Of a stretch of DNA of 46,733 nucleotides, positions 1 through 7,338 are shown piece after piece. Source of the stretch: an uncultured Clostridia bacterium (GTDB lineage: Bacteria; Bacillota; Clostridia; Christensenellales; Borkfalkiaceae). The first letter of the stretch is position 1; every line of letters begins with the position of its first letter. Where the stretch lies: the NCBI GenBank assembly GCA_947625245.1, contig CANQNO010000014.1, positions 1-46,733 of the forward strand, read 5' to 3'. The notes beneath the pieces were generated by a model. That model had not been told where the DNA came from. It did no database searches and saw only the letters and a list, made by a program, of their open reading frames with translations. The position numbers were made by a program, and so were the translations under genes.

Positions 1-292
1 GGCAAAACAGCGCACTGTGCTGTTTTGAGAAATCCGCGCTCGTCCCACGGTGGTCTGCTCGTGGTAATTACGAAGAGGGGAAACAATTCTAAAAATTTCC
101 ACCGTTCAACTTCGGGGGGATTCTTCGGCTTCGCCTCAGAATGACAGAGGGGAAAGGGGGATTCTTCGGCTTTGCCTCAGAATGACAGTGGGAGAAGAGA
201 TTTTTTGCTGTAAATCAAACGCTCACCCTTATTGCGCGGAAAAATCCGCGTTTTTACCCTCTTGGTTTTAACGGGCAATTACTAAGAGGGGA
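1..292. repeat. Composite intergenic repeat, copy 1
   Basis: Non-coding stretch at the left window edge made of modules that recur elsewhere in the window. Positions 1-82 (hairpin CAAAACAGC/GCTGTTTTG followed by a stretch ending in GGTAATTACGAAGAGG) match 4046-4112 and in part 19283-19320. Positions 116-152 and 157-193 are two tandem copies of a 35-bp hairpin unit containing ATTCTTCGGCT and CCTCAGAATGAC, also found at 4156-4191 and 19355-19390. A small hairpin with a T-run (CGCGGA-AAAA-TCCGCG, 235-255) follows. I see no gene here. Confidence 0.8.
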
Positions 293-333
293 AATCGGCG
301 CCCGCGCGTTATGTGCGGGCGCCTCCGATTTTT
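293..333 (+). terminator. Rho-independent terminator of a gene left of the window, or part of the repeat
   Basis: AATCGG pairs with CCGATT and CGCCCGC pairs with GCGGGCG around a 9-nt loop, with a 3-nt bulge on the right arm, followed by TTTTT. No gene ends just upstream inside the window, so its client is unknown. Confidence 0.55.
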
Positions 334-368
334 GTGAACCTTTTTATTTTTTTTGCAACCGCAAACTG

Positions 369-397
369 TTGCAAAAATTTTAACCTTTTGTTATAAT
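369..397 (+). promoter_or_regulatory. Sigma-A promoter of the aminotransferase gene
   Basis: TTGCAA at 369-374 and TATAAT at 392-397 are separated by exactly 17 bp. The predicted transcript would start near 404, which places the upstream in-frame start at 353 outside the mRNA and supports the ATG at 458. Confidence 0.65.
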
Positions 398-457
398 CAC
401 AATGCAATAAAAAATATCCGCAGCGGTTTAAAAAAAGCCCGCGGTAAAGGAAGAGTA

Positions 458-1660
458 ATGATTAAAGTTTCAAAAAAAGTAGCGTCCATCGCGCCCAGCC
501 TTACGCTCGCCATTTCGGCTAAGGCAAACGAACTCAAAGCGGCGGGCGAGAGGGTGATCAACTTCGGCGTCGGCGAACCCGATTTCAACACTCCCGCGCA
601 CATAATCGCGGCGGCAAAGGACGCGCTCGACAAGGGCTACACCAAATACGTTGCGGCGGCGGGTCTGCCCGCTTTAAAAAAGGCGGTCTGCAAAAAGCTG
701 AAAGAGGACAACAACCTCGATTACGAGCCCTCGCAGATAATCATCTCCAACGGCGCAAAACATTCCCTTTTCAACGCCCTGTATGCCATAATCGACGAGG
801 GGGACGAAGTAATTATCCCTGCGCCCTACTGGCTTACATATCCCGAACTCGTAAAGACCTGCGGCGGCGTTCCCGTGTTTATAGAAGCTTCGCGCAAGGT
901 GTGCTATAAAATAACGGCGGAGCAGCTCGAAAAAGCCGTTACCCCCAAAACAAAGGCGCTCATATTCAACTCGCCTTCCAATCCCACGGGTGCGGTGTAT
1001 ACCGAAGAGGAGATCAAAAAGCTTGCGGCGGTCTGCGAAAAGCACGGCATAACCGTCGTTTCGGACGAAATTTACGAAAAGCTCATTTACGGCGGTCAAA
1101 AGCACTATTCTATCGCCGAAGTTTCCCCCGCAATGAAAGAGCTCACCATAGTTATAAACGGCGTATCCAAATCTTACGCCATGACGGGCTGGCGTTTGGG
1201 CTATCTCGCGGCGCCCGCCAACGTGGCTAAGGCTATAGCTTCCTTCCAGAGCCATTGCACTTCCAACGTCAACACCATGACGCAGTATGCCGCCATAGCC
1301 GCGCTCGAAGGACCGCAAAAGCCCTTGAACGATATGCTCGAACAATTCGGCATACGCCGCAAAAAGATGCTCGAAATCCTTTCGGGTTTCAAAAAGTTGG
1401 GCATAGATTACGTAACGCCCGACGGTGCGTTCTATGTAATGCTCGTCACCGAAAAATTCTACGGCAAGAGCTATAAGGGCAGAAAGATAAACGGCAGCAT
1501 GGACGTTGCCGACCTGCTCCTCACCGAAAAGAAAGTTGCCGTAACGCCCAGCGTATGCTTCGGCGACGACACTTCCGTGCGCCTTTCGTACGCGCTTTCG
1601 CTCGAAGATATGACGGAAGGGCTCGAAAAGATAGGCGAATTTATCAAAGAAATAAAGTAA
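458..1660 (+). CDS. aspB: Aspartate aminotransferase (class I/II PLP enzyme)
   Basis: A 400-residue pyridoxal-phosphate aminotransferase that probably interconverts aspartate/2-oxoglutarate and oxaloacetate/glutamate in the cytoplasm. The N-terminus (KKVASIAPSLTLAI, then GVGEPDFNTP) matches the Bacillus AspB/Thermus-type subgroup. Visible family residues are SNPTG (Asn175), SDEIY (Asp203), the PLP lysine Lys238 in SKSYAMTGWR, and a substrate-carboxylate arginine in TSVRLSYA near the C-terminus. I chose ATG 458 because AAAGGAAGAG sits just upstream, the family normally starts here, and the promoter lies inside the longer open frame that begins at 353. It is monocistronic, and the next gene has its own promoter. 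Related aminotransferases for other amino acids cannot be fully excluded. Confidence 0.9.
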   Translation: MIKVSKKVASIAPSLTLAISAKANELKAAGERVINFGVGEPDFNTPAHIIAAAKDALDKGYTKYVAAAGLPALKKAVCKKLKEDNNLDYEPSQIIISNGAKHSLFNALYAIIDEGDEVIIPAPYWLTYPELVKTCGGVPVFIEASRKVCYKITAEQLEKAVTPKTKALIFNSPSNPTGAVYTEEEIKKLAAVCEKHGITVVSDEIYEKLIYGGQKHYSIAEVSPAMKELTIVINGVSKSYAMTGWRLGYLAAPANVAKAIASFQSHCTSNVNTMTQYAAIAALEGPQKPLNDMLEQFGIRRKKMLEILSGFKKLGIDYVTPDGAFYVMLVTEKFYGKSYKGRKINGSMDVADLLLTEKKVAVTPSVCFGDDTSVRLSYALSLEDMTEGLEKIGEFIKEIK

Positions 1661-1695
1661 ATTTGTTCCAAACCCAAAAAATTTGGGAATAGCTA

Positions 1696-1724
1696 TTGAA
1701 ATTTTCGTCTGCGGCTGTTAAAAT
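1696..1724 (+). promoter_or_regulatory. Sigma-A promoter of the P-loop protein gene
   Basis: TTGAAA (1696-1701), a 17-bp spacer and TAAAAT (1719-1724), about 40 bp upstream of the ATG at 1763. Confidence 0.55.
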
Positions 1725-1762
1725 ATAAATGACGGTAATATACTGCGAATATGGAGGATAAC

Positions 1763-2170
1763 ATGATTAAAATCATTTACGGCCCTAAGGGCACCGGCAA
1801 AACCAAAATGCTTATTGACCTTGCAAACAAGGACGTGCAGGATGCAAAAGGTTTAAGCGTTTTTATAACCGACAATAAAAGATGTATGTACGATCTTAAC
1901 CGCAACGTGCGCTTTATCGACGTTTCGGAATATATGATAGCCGGCGAGGACGCGCTGTGCGGCTTTGTAAAGGGCGTGGCGGCTTGCAACAGCGACCACG
2001 AATACATATATCTGGACGGAATTGCCCGCATTTCGGGCAAGCCGATAGGCGAGCTCGGCGGGATATTCTATATGCTCGATAAAGTCGCCGCGCAAAACGG
2101 TATAACTCTTACGATAACCTGCAGTTGCAGCGAAGAAGAGCTTCCCGATTTCGTCAAAAAATACCTTTAA
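1763..2170 (+). CDS. Small P-loop NTPase-like protein
   Basis: A 135-residue protein with a Walker A motif GPKGTGKT at residues 7-14 and a hydrophobic strand ending in acid (YIYLDGIA) that could serve as Walker B. It is much shorter than a complete AAA or kinase domain and has no recognisable second domain, so the substrate and role are unknown. The ATG at 1763 is preferred over the ATG at 1751 because GGAGG (1753-1757) overlaps the latter and lies 5 nt from the former. The gene has its own promoter and is followed by a GC-rich hairpin. An ATP-binding twitching or twinkle-type remnant is possible but not supported by more than the P-loop. Confidence 0.75.
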   Translation: MIKIIYGPKGTGKTKMLIDLANKDVQDAKGLSVFITDNKRCMYDLNRNVRFIDVSEYMIAGEDALCGFVKGVAACNSDHEYIYLDGIARISGKPIGELGGIFYMLDKVAAQNGITLTITCSCSEEELPDFVKKYL

Positions 2171-2179
2171 AGCGTATAA

Positions 2180-2202
2180 GGCGGCACGGCGGACGTGCCG
2201 CC
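2180..2202 (+). terminator. Possible terminator between the P-loop gene and thrC
   Basis: A 9-bp stem GGCGGCACG/CGTGCCGCC with a 5-nt loop follows the stop codon. The downstream tract is GTAATTTT rather than a clean T-run, so termination is likely partial. Confidence 0.4.
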
Positions 2203-2237
2203 GTAATTTTATGGAACAATTTCCCCGAAGGTGAAAA

Positions 2238-3737
2238 ATGAACTATATAAGTACGCGCGGAGGCGGTAAGGTCTCGTTTGCGCGCGCGGTGATTTCGGGA
2301 GCGGCTCCCGACGGCGGGCTGTACGTGCCCGAACGTTTCCCCGTAATCGACGGCGAAGAACTCAATAAAATGATAGACGGCAGCTATCCCGAAAGGGCGG
2401 CGCACATTATATCGCGGCTTTCGGGCGCGGACGCGGATAAAATAGCGGCTGCGGCAGAGAGCGCTTTCGCCTGTTGCAACGGCGACCCCGCGCCCCTCGT
2501 CAAGCTCGACGACGGGGTGTATATGCTCGAACTTTTTGGGGGTCCCACCGCGTCGTACAAAGATTTTTCTTTTTCGGTTTTCCCCTATATCCTCGAAGAA
2601 GCGGCAAAGGAGTGCGGCATCACTGAAAAACCGCTCATAATCGGCGCTACCACGGGCGATGCGGGCACGGCGGCTATCCGCGCGTTCCGCGGCACGGACG
2701 CAAAAGTCTTTGTCTTTTATCCCCACGAGGGCGTTTCCAAAATGCAAAAGCTCGCGCTGTCCGTACAGGAAGGGGATAATATCCGCGTTGCCGCGGCGAG
2801 GGCGGGCTTTGACGAGTGCCTCACTTACGGCAGGCGGCTTCTTTCCGACAGCAATTTTACGGACGGGGTAAAAAAGGCGGGGTATTTCCCCGTGTCGTCA
2901 AATTCGCTCAACGTCGGCTTGCTCATACCCCGCGTCGCATGCTTCTTTTCCGCCTATCTCGACCTTGTTTCGGGCGGGCAGATTGAGTGCGGTGAACAGA
3001 TAGACTTTACTCTTCCCGCAGGCAATTTCGGCAATGCGGTCGCCTGCTTTTGGGCTAAACTTATGGGGTTGCCCGTGCGCAGAATTCACTGCGCATGCAG
3101 TTCCGACAGCCCCTTGCCCGACTTCTTTGCAAGCGGGGTGTGCGATCTGAAACGTGAGTTTATAAAATCTACCGCACCCGCGCTGGACGTAATAAACCCC
3201 GTTAACCTCGAAAGACTTATGTTCGAAATTTCGGGCAGAGACGGCGCAAGGACGGCGGCTTTCTGTTCCGAACTCAAACAAAACGGCAGGGCGGAGGCGG
3301 CTACGGAAGAGCTTGCCGCTATAACCGCCGTTTTCGACGGCGGATATGCCTGCGAAGAGACGGGCGTTGACGCCATGTACGGTGTGTTTATCGACGTAGG
3401 GTACACCATGGACACGGGCACGGGCTATGCCATGAAAGTTGCGCTGGATTGGTTTGAAAAGAACAAAAAGGACGAAACCGAGATGGTTATTCTCGCCACG
3501 TCCAATCCCTACAAGTGCCCGCAGGACGTGCTGTATGCCGTAACGGGCAACGACGTTAAAGACTGTTTTAAAGGCGTAAAGAGGTTACATGCCGCTACGG
3601 CAATGGCTGTTCCCAAATGCATTTCGGAGCTTAGGAACAAGGAGCCGCGCTTTACGGGCAGTTACGATTTGAAGAAGATTGGTGAGGAGATTTTGCAATT
3701 CCTTTCTGCTCCCGCAACTCCCGCAAACCGCGTATAA
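2238..3737 (+). CDS. thrC: Threonine synthase
   Basis: A 499-residue fold-type II PLP enzyme that converts O-phospho-L-homoserine to L-threonine. It has the family N-terminus MNYISTRGGG, the PLP lysine Lys108 in TASYKDFSF, and the glycine-rich phosphate-binding stretch GATTGDAGTAA. Length is typical of the long threonine synthase class. AAGGTG upstream of ATG 2238 supports the start. The last residues and the stop codon fall inside a 121-bp repeat (3725-3845): the frame reads Ala-Asn-Arg-Val-stop from repeat sequence. The C-terminus may therefore have been trimmed or replaced by insertion of the element. No other threonine pathway gene is nearby. Confidence 0.93.
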   Translation: MNYISTRGGGKVSFARAVISGAAPDGGLYVPERFPVIDGEELNKMIDGSYPERAAHIISRLSGADADKIAAAAESAFACCNGDPAPLVKLDDGVYMLELFGGPTASYKDFSFSVFPYILEEAAKECGITEKPLIIGATTGDAGTAAIRAFRGTDAKVFVFYPHEGVSKMQKLALSVQEGDNIRVAAARAGFDECLTYGRRLLSDSNFTDGVKKAGYFPVSSNSLNVGLLIPRVACFFSAYLDLVSGGQIECGEQIDFTLPAGNFGNAVACFWAKLMGLPVRRIHCACSSDSPLPDFFASGVCDLKREFIKSTAPALDVINPVNLERLMFEISGRDGARTAAFCSELKQNGRAEAATEELAAITAVFDGGYACEETGVDAMYGVFIDVGYTMDTGTGYAMKVALDWFEKNKKDETEMVILATSNPYKCPQDVLYAVTGNDVKDCFKGVKRLHAATAMAVPKCISELRNKEPRFTGSYDLKKIGEEILQFLSAPATPANRV

Positions 3738-3845
3738 GCGTCGTTCTGCTGTGTCAAGCTACGCTCCGCCTTGTTCGTGTACTTCAGTGTACACTCGCTG
3801 CGGTCGTCGCTTGCTTTCCTTGCATAACTCGCTTCTCCGCGGTTT
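3725..3845. repeat. 121-bp dispersed element with terminal inverted repeats, copy 1
   Basis: The left end AAACCGCGTATAAGCG (3725-3740) and the reverse complement of the right end (3830-3845), AAACCGCGGAGAAGCG, agree at 14 of 16 positions. The interior carries a hairpin GTGTAC-TTCAGT-GTACAC. A second copy of 122 bp lies at 19061-19182 just after nrdD. No coding capacity or transposase is seen, so it resembles a MITE or a structured REP-type repeat. It supplies the stop codon of thrC. Confidence 0.75.
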
Positions 3846-3867
3846 CTCACTTCGTAATTACAATAAT

Positions 3868-4191
3868 GCGCCCGCGCGTTCGCGCGGGCGCAATTTCAAT
3901 AATAACAGGCAATTTACGAGAGTGTCATTTCGAGGGATATGAGACCCGCGAAGCGGGCGATTGACCGAGAGTTCTCAAAAGGCGTAATGGCAACGCCTTT
4001 TTCGGTCACCGCTCGCGCCTGCATATGCGCTCGCTCATCTCGTGCGGCAAAACAGCGCACTGTGCTGTTTTGAAAAATCCGCGCTCGTCCCCCGTGGTCT
4101 GCTCATAGAAATTACGAAGAGGTATACCTAAGCACGTGTGCCGCTTTCTCAGCGTGGGGATTCTTCGGCTACGCCTCAGAATGACAGAGGG
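3868..4191. repeat. Composite intergenic repeat, copy 2
   Basis: A chain of modules follows the 121-bp element. There is a perfect GC hairpin GCGCCCGCGC-GTTC-GCGCGGGCGC (3868-3891) and a unit reading TTTACGAGAGTGTCATTT then ATGAGACCCGCGAAGCGGGC (about 3912-3970). Next comes a terminator-like hairpin AAAAGGCGT/ACGCCTTTT with T-run and its tail (3973-4045), the CAAAACAGC hairpin unit (4046-4112), and one ATTCTTCGGCT/CCTCAGAATGAC unit (4156-4191). The same modules occur at 1-193, 16416-16710 and 19190-19390 in other combinations. No gene is seen in 3738-4272. Confidence 0.8.
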
Positions 4192-4220
4192 AAGAGAATT
4201 GTCAAGCGTTCTGCTTGCTT

Positions 4221-4249
4221 TTTTCAAAACGCTATGTTATTATTATAAT
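4221..4249 (+). promoter_or_regulatory. Promoter of trpS
   Basis: TATAAT at 4244-4249 with TTTTCA at 4221-4226, 17 bp apart, 23 bp before the trpS ATG. The leader is too short for a T-box, so no tRNA-sensing control is apparent. Confidence 0.5.
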
Positions 4250-4272
4250 CGAAAAAATTTCGGGTTTCCAAA

Positions 4273-5271
4273 ATGGACGAAAAAAAGACGCTTTATTCGG
4301 CTATCCAGCCCACAAACAATCTTACTATCGGCAACTATGTCGGCGCTATTTCAAATTGGCTTAAATTGCAAGACGATTATGATTGCTATTTTTCGGTAGC
4401 GAATATGCATGCCATAACAGTAAGGCAGGATCCCGCCGAACTCCGCAAAAAGACGCTGGGGCTGCTTGCTCTTTATCTTGCCTGCGGCATAGACCCGCAA
4501 AAGTGCTGTCTGTACGTGCAGTCGCACGTGCCCGCGCATGCCGAACTTTGCTGGGTGCTCAATTCCCTTACTTATGTGGGCGAAATGGAGCGGATGACCC
4601 AATTCAAGGATAAAGCCGCCCGCCATGCCGAAAACGTGAATATGGGTCTTATGGATTACCCCGTACTTATGGCGGCGGACATACTGCTGTATCAGGCGCA
4701 GGTCGTGCCCGTGGGCGAGGACCAGCGGCAGCACCTCGAAATGGCGCGGGATATTGCGCGGCGTTTCAACGGCGCATATTCCCCCACGTTTACGGTGCCC
4801 GAAGGTCTGTTTTTAAAAGTCGGAGCAAAAATCAACGACTTGCAGGACCCTCAAAAAAAGATGTCCAAATCTTGCGAAAATCCCAACGGTTCGGTATTTT
4901 TGTCGGACGACAGGGATACTATAATCCGCAAATTCAAGCGCGCCGTTACCGACAGCGGTTCGGAGATAATTTACGATCCCGAAAACAAGCCCGGCGTCTC
5001 CAATTTAATAACCGTGTATTCGGTTTTTGCCAAAAAGAGCGTAAAAGAGGTGGAAGCCGAATTTGCGGGCAAGGGCTACGGCGAACTTAAACTTGCCGCG
5101 GGGGAAGCCGTTGCGGACGTTCTCGACCCCCTGAGGGCGGAGCAGGCGCGGCTTTTAAAGGACGCGGAATATTTGAATTCCGTACTCAAATCGGGCGCTG
5201 AGCGCGCCGCGCGAACGGCGGGCAGAACGCTCTTTAAAGTGTATAAAAAAATAGGCTTTTACCAAATATAA
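4273..5271 (+). CDS. trpS: Tryptophanyl-tRNA synthetase
   Basis: A 332-residue class Ic aminoacyl-tRNA synthetase that charges tRNA-Trp with tryptophan using ATP. The HIGH-type signature is TIGN (residues 18-21) following SAIQPTNNL, and KMSKS is at 196-200. The length matches bacterial TrpS. The ATG at 4273 gives the canonical N-terminus. It is followed after 12 nt by the DUF5685 gene and may be cotranscribed with it. The C-terminal helical anticodon-binding region is complete. Confidence 0.95.
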   Translation: MDEKKTLYSAIQPTNNLTIGNYVGAISNWLKLQDDYDCYFSVANMHAITVRQDPAELRKKTLGLLALYLACGIDPQKCCLYVQSHVPAHAELCWVLNSLTYVGEMERMTQFKDKAARHAENVNMGLMDYPVLMAADILLYQAQVVPVGEDQRQHLEMARDIARRFNGAYSPTFTVPEGLFLKVGAKINDLQDPQKKMSKSCENPNGSVFLSDDRDTIIRKFKRAVTDSGSEIIYDPENKPGVSNLITVYSVFAKKSVKEVEAEFAGKGYGELKLAAGEAVADVLDPLRAEQARLLKDAEYLNSVLKSGAERAARTAGRTLFKVYKKIGFYQI

Positions 5272-5283
5272 AAGGGTATAAAT

Positions 5284-6153
5284 ATGTTCGGATATATCAC
5301 CCCCGACGCACCGTATCTTTTCAAAAAGGACGAAACGCTGTATAAGGCGGTCTATTGCGGGCTGTGCAAGGGGATAGGCAAGGGTTGCGGGCAGTGCCCG
5401 CGCGCGGCGCTCACTTACGATATGGCGTTTACTTCGGCAATAGCGCATAATATACGCGGCGAGGACGTAAAAATAGAGAGAAAGCGCTGTATAGCCCACT
5501 GGTTCAAACGCCGCCCCATAGCCGCTCCCGACGGGATTTCTGTGGTTTTGGGATGCGTGAACACTATTCTCGCCTATTTCAAACTGTGCGACGACAAGCG
5601 CGACGGCGAAAAGAGGGGGCTTATGCGCGTTTTTTTGCGCGCGGGATTCAGGCGGGCGGAAAAACTCCACCCCGAAGCCGCCGAAACGGTAAAAAGGCAC
5701 ACCGCCGAACAGGCGGAGCTTGAAAGGGCGGGTTGCGCGGTGTTCGACGCGGCGGCGGAACCCACCGCGGAAATGCTGAAAGATCTGTCGCGGTACGTCC
5801 TTAAAGAATACGCCACGGAATATACCGACAAGCTCTTTTACAATTTGGGCAAGTGGGTGTATCTAATAGACGCCCTCGACGACTACGACAAGGACGTAAA
5901 AAAGGGCAGGTATAACGTTTTATACAACACATATAAAAAAAGCAGCAGGCAGGAAGTTATAAACTGCGGCGGCGACGACATCAAATTTTCGCTGGAAATG
6001 CTGTTTGCGGGCATGCGCGAGGCGCTTGCCGGCATAGATTTTCACTTTAACCACGACCTTACGGACAACATAATCCTCAGGGGAATACCGCTCAAATCGC
6101 GGGAAATATTTTACGGCAGGCAAGGAGTTTGCGATGAACAAAAAAAATCTTGA
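5284..6153 (+). CDS. DUF5685 family protein
   Basis: A 289-residue protein that begins MFGYITPDAPYLF and contains LYKAVYCGLCK, the hallmark N-terminus I associate with DUF5685. A second conserved region is LTYDMAF, and a later acidic stretch reads DALDDYDKDVKKGRYN. That last region recalls the aspartate-rich helices of all-alpha prenyltransferase-like proteins, but no enzymatic function is established and I infer none. No signal peptide or membrane segment is evident. Its 3' end overlaps the J-domain-like gene by 20 nt, which links the two translationally. The cysteines in CGLCK and CGQC could bind metal. Confidence 0.8.
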   Translation: MFGYITPDAPYLFKKDETLYKAVYCGLCKGIGKGCGQCPRAALTYDMAFTSAIAHNIRGEDVKIERKRCIAHWFKRRPIAAPDGISVVLGCVNTILAYFKLCDDKRDGEKRGLMRVFLRAGFRRAEKLHPEAAETVKRHTAEQAELERAGCAVFDAAAEPTAEMLKDLSRYVLKEYATEYTDKLFYNLGKWVYLIDALDDYDKDVKKGRYNVLYNTYKKSSRQEVINCGGDDIKFSLEMLFAGMREALAGIDFHFNHDLTDNIILRGIPLKSREIFYGRQGVCDEQKKS

Positions 6154-6784
6154 AGTTTTGGGGCTTGACGAGAGCGCGACCGCCGATGACATAAAAAAGG
6201 CGTACGAGGAGCTAAAAGCCAAATATCTCGAAGAGCGTTTTATGGACGGCGAGGCGGGCAACAACGCCGCAAAAATGCTGACCCGTATAGAGACGGCTTA
6301 CCAGGAGCTTTTGACCGAACTCAACGAGGACGCGGCGGCGGACGACGGCGGCGCATCTTTTGCGCGCGTGGAGGAACTTGTAAAGTCGGGCGATATTCAG
6401 GAAGCCCAGCGCGTACTTGACGGGTTCAACGAGCGCAACGGGCGCTGGCACTATCTTCAAAGCGTAGTGTATTACCGCAAGAATTGGATGAACGAAAGTA
6501 AAAAGCAGCTTGAAATAGCCATCCAGCTCGAGCCCGGCAACGAAAAATACAAGGAAGCTTACAGAAAGCTCAACGATAAAATCAACTATAACGCAAACGG
6601 ACAAAACGCGCAGGGCGGGCAATACGACCGCGCCCCCGGTAACGGATACCGCAGCCAATACGACGGGCAGGGTATGAACGTTCCGCCCGACGAGCAGATG
6701 GGCGGCGGGTTCTGCGCCGACTGCATAAGCAGCCTGTGCACCTGCATGTGCCTTAACGCTTTCTGTAACAGCTGTTGCAGATAA
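6134..6784 (+). CDS. Degenerate J-domain protein with cysteine-rich C-terminus
   Basis: A 216-residue protein. Residues 1-65 resemble a DnaJ J-domain (LEVLGLDESATADDIKKAYEEL, shown here only to mark helices I and II), but the HPD tripeptide that activates Hsp70 is absent. Residues about 75-155 form a TPR-like helical region. A glycine/asparagine/tyrosine-rich linker leads to a tail with nine cysteines (CADC, CTCMC, CNSCC), suggesting metal binding or an anchoring role. The start at 6134 has AAGGAG upstream. The stop overlaps the next ATG by one base (TAATG). Function is unknown; a scaffold working with the DUF5685 protein is an inference from the overlap. Confidence 0.75.
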   Translation: MNKKNLEVLGLDESATADDIKKAYEELKAKYLEERFMDGEAGNNAAKMLTRIETAYQELLTELNEDAAADDGGASFARVEELVKSGDIQEAQRVLDGFNERNGRWHYLQSVVYYRKNWMNESKKQLEIAIQLEPGNEKYKEAYRKLNDKINYNANGQNAQGGQYDRAPGNGYRSQYDGQGMNVPPDEQMGGGFCADCISSLCTCMCLNAFCNSCCR

Positions 6785-7338
6785 TGGGAAAATATCCTAA
6801 ATCGTTCGAAATCGCGCTCTCCGCTCTTTCCTGCGCGATAGCCGTGGGGGTCCTATCCCTCGGAATTGTGGCGGGCGGATATCTTTTGGGGCTGTGGTAT
6901 ACCATAGCCATACTGGCTTTGATGCTCCCCCTTTCCAAACAATTTTACGCGGGCGGGTTTTTGGCGTATATCGGCACGTGCATACTCGCGCTCGTTTTGG
7001 GCGCCGCCGCACAGTTTTGGAAGCTGGTGCCCTTTATTATGTTTTTCGGCATACACCCGCTTGCAAACAGCTTGCAGATACGCTATAAAATTAACCGTAT
7101 TATCGCGTTTGCAATAAAGGCGGTCTGGTTCGACTGCACCCTGATATGCGGCTATTTTTTGGTGTTCGGCGGAGTTTTGGGCGGAACGTTTTTGCCCCAA
7201 AGCTTTTACGAAACGGTCAATAAATACATTTATCTGTTTATTTTTACGCTCGGCACTGCCGCTTTCGCGGTGTATGACTATCTTATTTTCAGATGCCAGA
7301 GGCTTGTGGACAGGCTGGTGCGCAGGATAAAAAAATGA
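6784..7338 (+). CDS. Integral membrane protein of unknown function
   Basis: A 184-residue protein with about five or six hydrophobic segments (for example residues about 10-30, 33-48, 55-72, 76-90, 115-135 and 150-170) and a basic C-terminus. It shares one base with the stop of the J-like gene and overlaps the start of the methyltransferase gene by 4 nt (ATGA). A TTG at 6775 in the same frame is a possible but less likely start. No conserved catalytic motif was recognised. The context suggests that the DUF5685, J-like and membrane proteins form a functional unit at the membrane. Confidence 0.75.
   Translation: MGKYPKSFEIALSALSCAIAVGVLSLGIVAGGYLLGLWYTIAILALMLPLSKQFYAGGFLAYIGTCILALVLGAAAQFWKLVPFIMFFGIHPLANSLQIRYKINRIIAFAIKAVWFDCTLICGYFLVFGGVLGGTFLPQSFYETVNKYIYLFIFTLGTAAFAVYDYLIFRCQRLVDRLVRRIKK

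Noticed and set aside
1-333. A CRISPR array, because short units repeat nearby
   Set aside because: Repeats are few, unevenly spaced and palindromic modules of different types. There are no regular spacers and no cas genes.
674-1345. A 223-codon minus-strand frame inside the aminotransferase gene
   Set aside because: No ribosome binding site, no recognisable motif; it is the shadow of a well-conserved gene.
1661-1695. A terminator after the aminotransferase gene (CCCAAA/TTTGGG)
   Set aside because: A weak 6-bp AT-containing stem without a following T-run.
4192-4272. A T-box riboswitch before trpS
   Set aside because: The promoter lies only 23 bp before the ATG, leaving no room for a T-box leader.
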